A stretch of 64,000 bases of DNA from Apiosordaria backusii. Lineage: Eukaryota; Ascomycota; Sordariomycetes; Sordariales; Lasiosphaeriaceae. Each line of letters begins with the position of its first letter. The stretch's first letter is position 1. The stretch lies in NCBI GenBank assembly GCA_030549205.1, contig JAUKTV010000004.1, forward strand, positions 930,001 to 994,000, read 5' to 3'. Positions 12,162 through 22,878 of this stretch are shown here, one piece after another. The position numbers were made by a program, and so were the translations under genes. The notes beneath the pieces were generated by a model. That model did no database searches. It was not told where the DNA came from and saw only the letters and a program-made list of their open reading frames with translations.

Positions 12162-14246
12162 TCAAGATACAATCAAAACATTAAAATCTTCACCGGCCTG
12201 CTCAACACCGCAGTCTAAACAACATCCTTGCAGAAGAATACACCTTGCGCCAGCCTCGCAGCAGAGGAGCTGAGCCGCTGGGTTTGCACGAGTCATCGCC
12301 AAGGCCAACTTTCTCCCCGCCGTCCTAGGCATAGTGACTCCAGTAACAATCACTTTCCCTCTATACTGTTCATTTAGAGGGTAGTCAAGCCGATGCTGAC
12401 ATTCGAACGTCCGCTCGAGACCTATGTATCCGACAAGCATGGACGCAATATCAATAGGCACATAGCTGCCTGACATACGTGCGGTCAGTTGTAGAAGTAG
12501 TTCCGAATAACCTTCCCGTAACGTGACAGGCATGTCGGAGTGCTCTCCACAGCTCGAAGGGACGATAGGAGCTCGAATCGGAAGCAGTGAGTTTCTCGCT
12601 CTGGTCCGAGGCCCGCCGCTGCTGCTAAGTGCGTGATGGTAGCGATCTCTATAAACAAACATGCCGTCAACAAGTTCGAAGTTGAACACTCCGTCTTGGT
12701 GGACTTCAAGTGTCTCGAGCACCGCTGGAAATATTGTGCACGCACCCGAGCTTCGGCCAAGTGAACCTGCTTCCCTTGCTGAAAATGTTTCCAAGACCAG
12801 ATCGAGGAACTTGGCTGCATGGCAAAGAAACACTGATTCGTTGAGCAGTGCTCGAGAGATAATTTCTCCGGCAACATTTCTTGGAAGGCTTCCTGGAACA
12901 GCAACTGGGCCACGAACATTGACGGGTAAACAGTAGAGGCCCGCTGTTAAAGCCCTCCCGACAGTCTCCCAGAGCTGATGGCGGGGGCACGAGAGTTGTG
13001 AGTTTGAGATTCTTTTCCAAGGCCAGCCGCTGAAAAAGCTGCATTTAGAGCAGACACAGGTTACTCTTTCTGCCGCCTGCTCCAACGTCGACGTAAATTT
13101 AGCCCACGATGTTTTGATATCCGTTTCAGGCTCTTCAGGGATTGCGAGAAAGACCGCCTGACAGGCCTCTTCCATTTTGCTCCTGGAGTAAGGCCCCAGC
13201 AGTCCCTCAATCCCTCTCCTTGGCATGTTAGCCTCGTCCCTGAGAAGAAAGCTCGACCTATACCTTGGGGCGAGTAGCACAAGGATATTGCAACAGGAGA
13301 CCAGAACACGTTGGGTGCATAATGCCCCAAATCTGGCAAATTCCAGCTCCAGTTTCCTAGCAAGCCATCCCTGCCACTCAAAAGAATAGCTGCCTTGGAT
13401 CTTCTCATGCGCCTCAGGGGGCCTAATGGGTAGTGAAAGAAAAGGCGGTTGCCCAAGCTCTTTCTCCACTTGAATCTGGGTCGGTCCAGAGGCGCAGATC
13501 TCAACCATGACTCGGCGGTTTGGTCCCTCCTGGATGACAAATGATTCCACCGTCACGACGGCATCAAGAGGGAACATGAAGAGAATAATTCCCAGAATGT
13601 GAACGATTCCGTAGGAGCCCTTGATCCGGATTACCAAACCCTCTTCGGTCAGGTGGTTGAGTGACTCGAAGACCTCCACCATGGATTCGGTGCTCAGGGT
13701 CTCCAGAAGGTCCTTGGGAGGTTCTATTCCCAAATTCTCGTAGGCGGAAAGGACTCTGATCGCTTGTTCCGCAAGAGTGTTCCCGAAGCCCAACCGATTT
13801 AGCTTTGAGGCCAGCAGGGCCGCAACGTCTGCCAGGTGGGCCACACTGGCAATCGGGAATGTTTTTGGCAGTAGCTTGTAACAAAGTCCTGCGAGGATCT
13901 GGCCGACCGCTTCCGCCCGATATATATTTGTCAGGCAAACGGAGAGCAGTGATATGGCTTGGCCCCCTGCGGATTGTGCCAATAATGACGCCGAGTCACC
14001 TCTGCGCCAGCCTACTGCTAAGGCCAAGCGACCGAGACGATGAGAGGAGAAACGAGTCAAGGACTCGGGCACTTTCGCAGCAAAGCTGCCATTGACGTTG
14101 AATGCAGATCCAAGCTGCTCCATCTGGAGTATTGCCATGGGTGAAATATTGTCGGCGGAAAGGGCAGCTAGGACACTGCTAAAAGCTCCTAGACCCCTGA
14201 GTCCAAGAGAACTGATGTCCGACTGAAGTTGAACCTGGTCCGGCAT
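12162..14246 (-). CDS. Fungal-specific orphan protein of 694 aa
   Basis: An uninterrupted 694-aa frame with protein-like composition from end to end. The N-terminal third is Leu/Ala rich and probably helical (DISSLGLRGLGAFSSVLAAL, RFSSHRLGRLALAVGW, NRLGFGNTLAEQ). The middle carries a short hydrophobic patch (ILGIILFMFPLDAVVTVES). The C-terminal half is Cys-rich, with CVCSKC near residue 395 and clustered Cys (LLCCEAGARCILLQGCCLDC) close to the end. No signal peptide and no enzyme motif. I recognise the N-terminal pattern from a family of long hypothetical proteins patchily present in Sordariomycetes and other Pezizomycotina, often in variable regions, but know of no function. It neighbours a MITE-like element and secreted paralogues, consistent with accessory DNA. 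Confidence 0.7.
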   Translation of the reverse strand: MPDQVQLQSDISSLGLRGLGAFSSVLAALSADNISPMAILQMEQLGSAFNVNGSFAAKVPESLTRFSSHRLGRLALAVGWRRGDSASLLAQSAGGQAISLLSVCLTNIYRAEAVGQILAGLCYKLLPKTFPIASVAHLADVAALLASKLNRLGFGNTLAEQAIRVLSAYENLGIEPPKDLLETLSTESMVEVFESLNHLTEEGLVIRIKGSYGIVHILGIILFMFPLDAVVTVESFVIQEGPNRRVMVEICASGPTQIQVEKELGQPPFLSLPIRPPEAHEKIQGSYSFEWQGWLARKLELEFARFGALCTQRVLVSCCNILVLLAPRYRSSFLLRDEANMPRRGIEGLLGPYSRSKMEEACQAVFLAIPEEPETDIKTSWAKFTSTLEQAAERVTCVCSKCSFFSGWPWKRISNSQLSCPRHQLWETVGRALTAGLYCLPVNVRGPVAVPGSLPRNVAGEIISRALLNESVFLCHAAKFLDLVLETFSAREAGSLGRSSGACTIFPAVLETLEVHQDGVFNFELVDGMFVYRDRYHHALSSSGGPRTRARNSLLPIRAPIVPSSCGEHSDMPVTLREGYSELLLQLTARMSGSYVPIDIASMLVGYIGLERTFECQHRLDYPLNEQYRGKVIVTGVTMPRTAGRKLALAMTRANPAAQLLCCEAGARCILLQGCCLDCGVEQAGEDFNVLIVS

Positions 14247-14329
14247 GGTTGATAGTAAGAAGGCTATCGGCAGTCGACCTCGGTCAACTGTTGCTGGAGT
14301 TAATCTTCCACGTCCTCATTACATTTAAG

Positions 14330-14629
14330 TTATAGGACGTCATACCAAGGAGACAGTTTTGCTAGGAGCCTTTGAGGGTTGACCGCTCCAAACCAAGCGA
14401 AATAATCTGTATTGCTGGGTTCTCGAGATAAAAAGCGGATGAGAACCAGACAGGAGTGTATCTGAGAGAAGCGATTGAATCCTGATGTGACAAGGGCTAT
14501 TGATATAGGGTTTGGAAGAGTGTTCAATTCAGTGTAATAATCTTCTGTGGCCTCAAGGTCCTTGATGAATCCAATCTTCCTCAAGTCCAACAGCGCGACT
14601 TTATCCATCTTGGTGTAGCCCGAGCTCAT
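14330..14629 (-). CDS. Possible small protein upstream of the orphan gene
   Basis: A 99-aa frame (MSSGYTKMDKVALLDLRKIG...) 83 bp upstream of the 694-aa gene on the same strand. Composition is protein-like and lacks low complexity, but there is no signal peptide, domain or recognised relative. It could be a small gene, a decayed exon or chance. The short gap to the next start argues against an ordinary separate promoter for the downstream gene. Confidence 0.25.
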   Translation of the reverse strand: MSSGYTKMDKVALLDLRKIGFIKDLEATEDYYTELNTLPNPISIALVTSGFNRFSQIHSCLVLIRFLSREPSNTDYFAWFGAVNPQRLLAKLSPWYDVL

Positions 14630-14639
14630 GATGGCCTCA

Positions 14640-15300
14640 GGCTTTCATGTACTGGGCCACTGGTCAACATACATACAGGCCAGTAGCATTTCCTGATTAA
14701 CCGCCCTCTCTCTCCAGGTTGGTCAACGTGCAGTTCATTCACCGCTGATATGCGCCAAGGGTCCTTTTCCACAGGTTAGGCCTTCATGGCCACTGGTCCT
14801 GTGACACCTGACCATTCCTCCTCTGTCCGTCAGCAAGGCAGGCTGAGAACGAAATCCGCCCGTTAGGCTGACACCAGGCAGATACAGAGCCTTCGGTGTA
14901 ACGAACGGCGCAACGTGTAAAGGTTCGTCACACTAAGCTTTTTGTAGACGGGTTACCGTTAATTTCAGAGCTATCCTCAGAGAGTCCGTCCTGTAAGGCG
15001 GTCTCGATTACGTCGTTTAGCTCTATCCCCTTCCTCCCTCTTCGGTCCTAAGTACTTTAGTCGGAATCTTCTCTCCTGGCTCTCTTAGGTATTAAGGTAG
15101 CTCGGTTATTATCACGAAGGCAGGTAAAAACAAATAGGGAAAAACCGCAAATAAGTGATTACTCAGTTATCAAGGTCTCACCCTTTGCTCAGCTTCTGAG
15201 ACTAATACGGACTGAGCCAAAAAAAACGTGGTCGGGTGTGACTATATAGGTTGGTAGAGTTTTACTTTCTTTTCATTTGCGTTTCATGAGCGGGGAATTA
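14640..15300. repeat. Repeat-like relic DNA with inverted repeat
   Basis: No coding signal. An imperfect 11-bp inverted repeat (GTGTAACGAAC at 14896-14906; GTTCGTCACAC at 14923-14933) sits in a stretch whose texture resembles LTR or relic transposon DNA. A TATA-like CTATATAGG occurs near 15243 followed by an A/C-rich leader, but no plus-strand gene follows because ugo1 lies antisense there. Called only as repeat-like. Confidence 0.25.
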
Positions 15301-15593
15301 TTTACGTCCTCTTCAAAAAGAAATCTCAAAAAAACCAAAACCACCCAACCCATCCATCCATCTCTTTCAAGGTAAGTAACAAAAACGCCTAGCCTCTTTC
15401 ATGAACATTCATCTTGAAGAAAGGAAACCCTGCTACGGATTCCTCGTCCAACTGTCAACCAACTCTTCCCGCATCAACCAACCTGAACCAAGACATACCT
15501 ATATATACATCTTTCGTTCTTTCTTTCTTTTTTGTGTCATATCCAAATACCCCCGTTCATCATCACCCGCACTGACCCCTTATTTTCTCCCAC

Positions 15594-17306
15594 TCAAAAC
15601 TCTCCATCCCCACCCGCCCCCATAACCCCCGCAACCCAAAGCCCAACCAGCCCCCACCAATTCACATTCCACCCCCTAGCCAACCCATTCAACCCCTGTC
15701 CCCGTCTATACACCGTCTCCGAAATCGACTGCTCCTTCGGCTGCTTCCCATTCTTCTTCCTACCCCTTGTCGTCTCTGCCACCGCCGAAGGCTTCACAAC
15801 CGCATGTGAACCCTCCTCATTAACAATAGAATACATCGTCCCAAACACACCATTGTACTTCCCAACTGGGACAATAGTTTCCAAACTCTCTACCGGTGGC
15901 GCAGCACTCTTCTTGCCCTTGACCGGAGGAGGTGCCTCGAGAGCTTGGAGATACTCCGGTGTGTTGAGCACGGCGACCTGACCGCGGCGGAGGACGGTCT
16001 CGAGCGGGAGCTTGATGCATAGCGCTACGGCTGAGGAACAAAACTTGGCGATGGAGAAGCGGGCGGGGGCGACCTCCTTGTCGATCATGAATTGTGTTCG
16101 GAGAACTAGGGGGGTTGAGAGGGTGAGGAGGGGGTGGACGAGCGAGTGCAGAACGGTGGGGAAGAAGATGGTGGAGGGGCAGAGGTAGGAGGGGAGGCTG
16201 CGGAGGGCGGTTAGGGTCCGCCGGGATGCGCGGGAGGTGGAGGTGATGATCATGCTGGTGAAATTGTTAGCTTTTGATTGTTATTATTGTTCGGGAGAGG
16301 ATATGCATACCGTGTGCGGATCAGATCCAAGGGGGAAAGGATCAGGCCTGTGATGACTGCGGCAGCAGCAGCCACGCAGAGGGAGGCCCATGGGTATGGG
16401 GCGGCGATATCAATCAACCGGTCCGCGTCGTTCTTGACACCGAGATCTGGTACATTGAGGAGGGCGCTGAGCAAACTCCTGGACCAGTTCTCCAGCAGCG
16501 AGTGCAGGACTGAGTAGATAAAGGTCACGTTTGAACCTTTCCAAACACCCCACGCGCCCTCCTTTTGCCACAGTTGAGCAATGACTTCCAACACGGAATC
16601 GGGAGTTCGGATTGCCAGTTGATGCGCCAGTACAGGGGCTGGCTTCCCGGGTGTTCGTGGGGTATCAAGCGGGGTCATTGGGTTCGGTCTCCCGCGACTA
16701 GCTGTGGGCGAGGGGGTTCGTGGTTGATTCGAGGTGAAGAATGCCATCTCATCGATATCTGAGTCTGAATCGTGGGCTTGTTCCTGTAAGTCGTCTGTCA
16801 GCCGGCTGCTTTGGGTATGGAAGTGGGGCATGGTTCGATGGTGTTGCCCATGATACCCAACTATAACATACCTCATCATACGTAGAATTCCACGGATTTG
16901 CAGCAGCAGCGGCCGCTGCTTGTGCTTCTTGCCGTCTTGCCTCCTCAGCTGCCTCGGCAGCAGCTGCTAGCCCTCCCAAATCATCCTGTTTCCTGACTTG
17001 CATGATGGTCTTGGCCACCTCGAAGGGTTGGGCCATCAACACCGAAGAGTACTTCCATAGCAGCTCGTCCAGCACCTCCTTGACGGTCTGTACAACCGAT
17101 GGTGAGGATTCGGCTATGTAGTTCTTGTAGTCGATGTCGGAGAAGAGGTCGCGTGCCTTGGTGGCATACTGGCCGGTCGAGTTGCCCGCTTGGGCGAATG
17201 CTTTTGGGCCTGGTGGTGTGGGGAGGGTCTCGGGAGGCTCGCCGATCGAAGGAGGAATATAGTAGGGTCTCAGGGGATTGACCCCGTTGTCGTTGTGGTG
17301 TGACAT
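15594..17306 (-). CDS. ugo1: Ugo1, mitochondrial outer membrane fusion factor (SLC25-like)
   Basis: 522 aa from three exons (17306-16872, 16783-16311, 16254-15594). Introns are GTATGT...ACAG and GTATGC...CCAG. The start MSHHNDNGVNPLRPYYIPPS was chosen over an upstream in-frame ATG at 17477. Ugo1 links Fzo1 and Mgm1 in mitochondrial fusion and is a modified carrier protein of the outer membrane. Carrier-like signals visible are QPFEVAKTIMQVRKQ (about residue 105), LSPLDLIRTR across the second intron and LPLETVLRRG in the third exon. These are the degenerate Px(D/E)xx(R/K) repeats of the family. An Ala/Glu-rich insert and a Ser/Thr/Pro-rich loop separate the modules. Divergent from yah1, another mitochondrial gene. 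Confidence 0.88.
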
Positions 17307-17896
17307 CTTTGTTACTGCTGCTTGTGTGGGCGCAGGAGCATGGTATGGTGGTGAATTTGGGCTGGGCTTTGGATGATTGCCCCGCTGATATTTCGCATGT
17401 GCTGGGGCACAATGAGGTGCGGTGAAATCATTTGGCGATAAGCTAAGCATGCGAGAGCTAGGTACCCCAAAGAGCACAAGCGCTACTACGATATTGCATT
17501 AGCGGGGCCGCCGATAAGCGCTGCCCGCCGCCCCGCCCACCTCAGTGCTTGGCTACTGTCATGTTTAGCGGGTAAATTTTCATATCGGAATCTTGAATCG
17601 ACAAATGTTAGATCAGATAATAATAATTCCATTCACTTGCCTCCTTCGTCTCAAATACTATACATGCTCCACCGTGTCCGTTGTTGAGTGTGGCAGTGAA
17701 TGAGCAAGAGGCACCCAACTGCGTACTGTATATATTGTACCTCTCGGGAGGGGGTTCTCGCCGATTGTTTGTCCCTTGCAGGTTTTCCCGGGTTCGGAGC
17801 CTTAGAGGTTGTTTGCTTTTTCTCGCCGGCTTCCCACCTTGTTCCCTTTCGAGTCTCCTGGAATCTACACACCAAAGTCTTGCACCCACAGTCAAG
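17307..17896. promoter_or_regulatory. Bidirectional promoter of ugo1 and yah1
   Basis: 590 bp between two divergent nuclear genes for mitochondrial proteins. No canonical binding site could be assigned by eye; shared regulation is inference. Confidence 0.4.
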
Positions 17897-18586
17897 ATGT
17901 CGACACAAAGACTCTTTGCCCACGTCCTCCCGAGACTTAGGGTTGCCTCCAGCAAGAATGCAACAACTTCCCTTGCACAACAGGCACAGCAGCTCCGGTG
18001 CTACAGCAGGCCAACCGCCGCCTTAAAGCCTTCCGGTCCGGCCCGGTCATCGCTGTTTTCCTCCGCCGCTGCCTCCGCCCCTCGCCGTGTCTGTGTACCG
18101 GCGACATCCTCCACTCAACCTCGCACCTTGTCCACCTCAGCCTCACTTTCCCATGGTCACGTTGATACCCCGAAGCCAGGTGAAGAGTATGCCCGCCACC
18201 CTTTTTTTGACCCCCCAAACTGGCTGGACTAACATGTAAAAAGGCTCTGGGTAACCTTCATCGACAAGGAGAACGTTGAGACCAAGATTGCCGTCTGCAA
18301 GGGCGACAACCTTTTGGACATCGCTCAGGCCAATGATTTGGAGATGGAGGGTGCATGCGGTGGTTCGTGTGCCTGCTCGACCTGCCACGTCATTGTCGAG
18401 GACCCTGAATACTACGACAAGATGCCGGAGCCTGATGATGACGAGAACGACATGCTCGACCTTGCCTTCGGTCTTACTGAGACCAGTCGGCTGGGTTGCC
18501 AGGTTATCATGACCCCTGAGCTGGACGGCCTGCGGGTCAAGCTGCCCTCCATGACGAGGAACCTGCAGTCGAGCGACTTCAACTAA
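17897..18586 (+). CDS. yah1: Mitochondrial [2Fe-2S] ferredoxin (adrenodoxin type), Yah1
   Basis: 210 aa from exons 17897-18186 and 18244-18586, with a GTATGC...AAAAG intron. The start MSTQRLFAHVLPRLR begins an Arg/Ser/Ala-rich mitochondrial targeting sequence of about 90 residues. The mature domain begins near LWVTFIDKENVETKIAV. The cluster-binding cysteines are visible in CGGSCACSTCHV plus the distal Cys in RLGCQVIMTPELDGL, the CX5CX2C...C layout of adrenodoxin-type ferredoxins. EGACGGSCACSTCHVIVED and DENDMLDLAFGL are strongly conserved. Yah1 donates electrons from ferredoxin reductase for Fe-S cluster assembly and for heme A and coenzyme Q synthesis in the matrix. All key residues are intact. 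Confidence 0.93.
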
Positions 18587-18910
18587 GTTGGGCCAATATA
18601 TATTGCATTCTCCGGTTTCTCGTTTCTGGGTCGGCGTTGCGAGCGATACACGGGCATGGTTATTAAAGATAGATACCAAAAGTATGGGGGCTTGACAAGT
18701 GTGTTTTCCGCAGCGGCTCACGATATAACTGACGACAATTTTTGTGACTCAATGATGGGCGTGGGAATCTCTTGCTCTGACTGAGCATATGTACGTGTAA
18801 AATAGTAGTACGGCATCCATATTGGGCCATGTGTAAATAAACTGTAACCTCTGCTCTTAAAGCAGCAAAACACCCCTCCATCCCCAAGGCTTTGCAATGG
18901 ACAGACCACT

Positions 18911-19909
18911 CTATGCCTCTTCCAGCCCACCCTTCTTCAACCCTCCTCCGCCATTCGCAATGAGATCTAGGAAACCTTTCCTGCTCATCTCGGTAATCTT
19001 CTCCTCCTTCCGCTTTACGCCAACAATACCCTCCTTTCTGACTGCCCTTTCCGCCTCCGAAGCCTTCACCTGCGCCGCACGCACAGCATTGAAAAGCTTT
19101 ACCACACCACGCTGTGCTACCTTCCTCAACCGCCTCTCCGTCGCCAGAAGCTGCCCTGTTGTCTCGGAACCGTCCTCCACAACCTCCTCGATCTCGCCCG
19201 TCTCCAAGTTCAGAGTGCGCTTTGTGCTCGGAACCAACACATCCCTCACGCGCCCCTTCTCCATCGCCAAGCGCTTCTGCTCGCGCAACCTCTTCCGCGC
19301 CTTCGCCTCGAGCGCTGTGTCTACCAATTGCTTCGCATTCTCTGCCGCCGCCACACTGCGCGATACGATTGGATCGGCCCGCTTCGAAGTAGGGAGTTTA
19401 CTGGAGAGCATCTTGGAAATCGACGTTGCAAAAGCTTCTGGGTCATTGCGCTTCGACTTCATGCGGTTCGCGCCCGTTCCGAGGCCATCGTCGCTGCCGC
19501 TGTGGGCGTCGTCATCCTCGTCTGAAGAGCCATCATCGCCATCGCCGTCCTCGTTGCCGGAAGAGTTATCTGAGGCTGGCGCATCTTTGGCGACGAATTT
19601 CTTCTGTTTTGGCTCTGGTTTGGCTTGTTGGGATTTGGATTTGGGATTTGGCGCCGAGTCGCTGTCGGACTGGGAATCTGCGTCGGAGGCTTCGGTGGAG
19701 GCGCCATCGTCGGCCTCGAGGTTATCTAGATCCTCCTCGTCTGAGTCGAGGAGGTTGGCGGGAATGGGACTGCCTTCGTCATTGTCGGAGTCTTCTTCCT
19801 CGGAACTGCTGTGGTATGCGGCGACTTGTCTCTGCTTTTTTGTTGGTCTTTGTGCTTTGCCCTTTGGGCCGTCGCTGAAGGAGCGCTTCTTTAATGATGA
19901 TCCTGCCAT
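18911..19909 (-). CDS. rrp15: Rrp15-like ribosome biogenesis protein
   Basis: 332 aa, single exon. The N-terminus is basic (MAGSSLKKRSFSDGPKGK) and nuclear-localisation-like. It is followed by about 110 residues of acidic Ser/Asp/Glu runs, then the conserved C-terminal domain with NDPEAFATSISKMLSSKLPT, ARKRLREQKRLAMEKGRVRD, a block around TERRLRKVAQRGVVKLFNAV and the ending EKITEMSRKGFLDLI. Rrp15 acts in the nucleolus in pre-60S assembly and rRNA processing. Length and layout are typical of filamentous fungal orthologues. A long antisense open frame across this gene is a by-product of its GC-rich codons. Confidence 0.88.
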   Translation of the reverse strand: MAGSSLKKRSFSDGPKGKAQRPTKKQRQVAAYHSSSEEEDSDNDEGSPIPANLLDSDEEDLDNLEADDGASTEASDADSQSDSDSAPNPKSKSQQAKPEPKQKKFVAKDAPASDNSSGNEDGDGDDGSSDEDDDAHSGSDDGLGTGANRMKSKRNDPEAFATSISKMLSSKLPTSKRADPIVSRSVAAAENAKQLVDTALEAKARKRLREQKRLAMEKGRVRDVLVPSTKRTLNLETGEIEEVVEDGSETTGQLLATERRLRKVAQRGVVKLFNAVRAAQVKASEAERAVRKEGIVGVKRKEEKITEMSRKGFLDLIANGGGGLKKGGLEEA

Positions 19910-20631
19910 GATGCGATGTGTTGTTGCAAGTCAATTGCTGCAAAAACTGGCGATGGATCGAAAAATGATGCGTGTGATGGACGGTAGAGCGCACTCGTGG
20001 AAGTCGTGCAGAGAAGTTCCATGTCTGAGCAGTTCCCCAGAAATTTTTGGCGGTGAGTCGCGGCAGAGATTGTGCCCCGCTGGTGATGGAGCAGGCGTCC
20101 CAAGCTTCTTGCTCCACCCACACTATCAAGCTTCATCCTGAGAGCTGGGCATGTGAAGCTTCAATTCTTCTGTCAGCCTTCTTCGACAAGCCCGCCGCAT
20201 TTATTCACGATCATGAGCGCGCACAGTACCAGCTAGCCACATTACCTCTAGAAACACTCGCTCATTGGCCACAGAAGCAGGCTTTGGGAAAACGTACATG
20301 CTCTCACAATACAATATCACAGTTATTGTCTCCGTCAGCGCAATGTGATGGACGCCGGAATGGCATCGTCTTTTTCTCCGTACCTTGATCCTTCCATGAT
20401 ACGTTTACGTGCCGTGCTAACCAGATGCCGCCTGATGAGTCCACCAAGACAGAAACGACCATGCGCCAAGGTGGTAAGGCTTACTTTTGAGCGTGCTCAA
20501 GAGCGACTCTTGGATTGGTTACCAGGCACACTCGACAAGTGTTGTGAGCTTTAACAGCTCAAATACTCGTCCACATCCACCACTCACATTGTCATCCCAT
20601 GATTGTGTATCCCTATCTTCGATACAATCAG
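19910..20631. other. Divergent intergenic region
   Basis: Promoter region of rrp15 (minus) and the Cys-rich surface-type gene (plus). No further gene or clear motif is seen. Confidence 0.45.
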
Positions 20632-22259
20632 AATGGAAACTCTTCAGCCGACTACGACGGGGGTCTACACTCCGAACCCCACCTGCTTCACGACGACTAA
20701 TCTTTGGTACAACGATGTAGGTATGCGGACGAGTCTCTGACCCAACATCATGTGCTAAGTTCAAGCTGGGCAGGGATGTTGGAGTTCCAACTCGAGGTTG
20801 TTACATAAATGATGGAGGCAACACGGCCATTGAAAGAATTGCTTTCAGTGACTGCCCAGTTGGCATGACCCCGGCTTGGTCGAGCACGGGAACCGAGCTT
20901 CAAGATGTCTCCCTTGTCACCAGTTACTGCTGTCCGACCGGCTTCGACTTCTCCGTCACCGCCAGCTCAGCTGCCGGAACTCAATGGGCGAACTGCATCG
21001 CCGCGTCGATTGAGCAATTCTCCGGCCAAACCCTCACTCTGACCCAGAATACATACTGGTCACGCGTGATTGTGGCTGGTACACCAACCACGATCGTTCT
21101 GGTCACAACAATGACCACACCATACGACTATGAGCGAGACCTACTTTCTGCCTCCCCTGCCACCATCTGGAAATACATCTACCCCGGCGCTGAGACTACA
21201 TCGACATGCTATGGCCTCGCCTGCAACCCCAGCAACCCCCTACCTCAACCACCAGAGAAAACACCGCCCCCCTCCACCTTCACCTACACCCCCCCTTCCC
21301 CTTCCCAGTAACCCAATTCACCCCCGCCCCATCCTGCCTCGCCGAGTCCAACTTCTGGCTCGTCTCAACCTACTGCTGGATGGCCTGGCCCAACCCCTCC
21401 CCGGACTGGCTCCGCTGCACTCACACCGGATATGGTGAACCAAACACCTACCTCCACCCAGAATTGTTTTCCTCTCCAAACCGTTCCCCCCCAATCCGCC
21501 GAAAACCCCGACATCAAAACCTACTACTCCGCCTGCCCAGCAGGCTACTCCGCCGCCAACACCTTCACAACCGGCTACTTCAACGAACCAACCTACGTCT
21601 TCAGCATGCCCTTCCCAACCAAATCCTACGACGTAACCGTCACCAACCTCGCCTGCTGCCCCTCGGGAAAATACCACTTTGCCTACCGCGACGTCGACCC
21701 CTCCGTCACCGTCCGCAACGGCGTCCACCATACTGTCTCCCTGTACATCATGCCCTCCTGCGTCGCCACCCGAGTGTCCGCTCTCTCCGGCAAAGGAATG
21801 GCAATGAAGTCGTGGCATAATACCGCCGTCTACGATAAGAAACGAGACTTGGCTGACAGACAAGCAAACCACGACGCCGAAGCCACCATTACTGATTCCT
21901 GGAACATGGACAACACTTTATATGCCCAGGCAAGGGCACGTGTCGTACACCGTCTTCCGGGACGAGTACACCTGCTATGACGACTATCCCAACACGTTTT
22001 GCGCTGATTACTTCCACGGGCAGTTCAAGGACAAGGTGCCGAACACGTACAAGACGTGGAGCCCGCCGGAGACGACTACTACTACTTCTGCGATGCTTCT
22101 GATGGTGCTGAAGGCGGCAATGGGGGTGAAAATGGGGAGGGGGAAGTGGTGTCTACTAGCTCGCAGGCTGCTGGTGCTGAGCAAGTGGGGCGGTCGTCAG
22201 GCACCATCATCATCACCTTGGTCACCGTGGCCACAGTGGCTATGGAATTGAGTGCTTGA
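20632..22259 (+). pseudogene. Cys-rich fungal surface-type protein gene, frame-disrupted
   Basis: Starts METLQPTTTGVYTPNPTC. An intron (20716-20765, GTAGGT...CAAG) leads to a frame with two related Cys modules: DCPVGMTPAW with CCPTGFDF, and YSACPAGYSAAN with LACCPSG. The end is a Gly/Glu-rich stretch, a Ser-rich segment and the hydrophobic tail GTIIITLVTVATVAMELSA, as in tail-anchored or GPI-like proteins. Similar CCPxGF proteins are common and uncharacterised in Pezizomycotina. The frame changes four times: near 21290 (C run), near 21463 (GAATTGTTTT), near 21925 and near 22085. Sense continues in the new frame each time and the shifts alternate -1/+1, so the net frame is restored. Either a decaying gene or sequencing indels; no N-terminal signal peptide is seen. 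Confidence 0.55.
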
Positions 22260-22878
22260 AACATGTATATATGAAGTGTGATGTGATGTATAATGTGATA
22301 CCCAGGTGTATATGATGGATGATGTAATTACGACTGACAACATGTTGATAATGTAATTACCAGATATTCGCAGTTTTAGAGAGGGAATACAATCTGAAAG
22401 TATCTCCCTCAGAAAAAATAGTGTTTGAGTTAACTGAGAATGTCTCTCTGTGCACAAACTCGCAGCCTTTTCTGTTCACCTCTTTTCCGCCCCTATCTTG
22501 TCAGCTGACGCACGAGCCAACATCACTCTCTCAGCCACTCAACACCATCCCACGGTCCAAAGCAAGCAAGTAAATATCCCAAAATAATAACCATTAATTT
22601 CTGTTTCTCCTCTAACCCTTCTATACAATGCAATTACCAATTACCTAAGAGAGAATAATCCATGCTTTAAACTCCCCAATGTATACCTTTGCTCCAATCC
22701 AAACCATCTCCACGCGACTCCCCCAACCTTGACCACCATCAACCACAGCAAGCCGTCACATCCTCCACAGCCTCATTCCTCTCCTCCAACTTGATATGTC
22801 GTTCACTGATGTTACTGTTTACTCAATCTCAAGTCAGCTTTTCCCTCTATCCACCCTTCAAAACTACCGTGTCACCAC
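22260..22878. other. Convergent 3' intergenic region
   Basis: AT-rich, between the 3' ends of the surface-type gene and the copper transporter gene. Nothing recognisable. Confidence 0.5.

Noticed and set aside
18897..20141. 414-residue plus-strand open frame
   Set aside because: Antisense to rrp15; arises from GC-rich codons. Ser/Arg-rich content has no domain.
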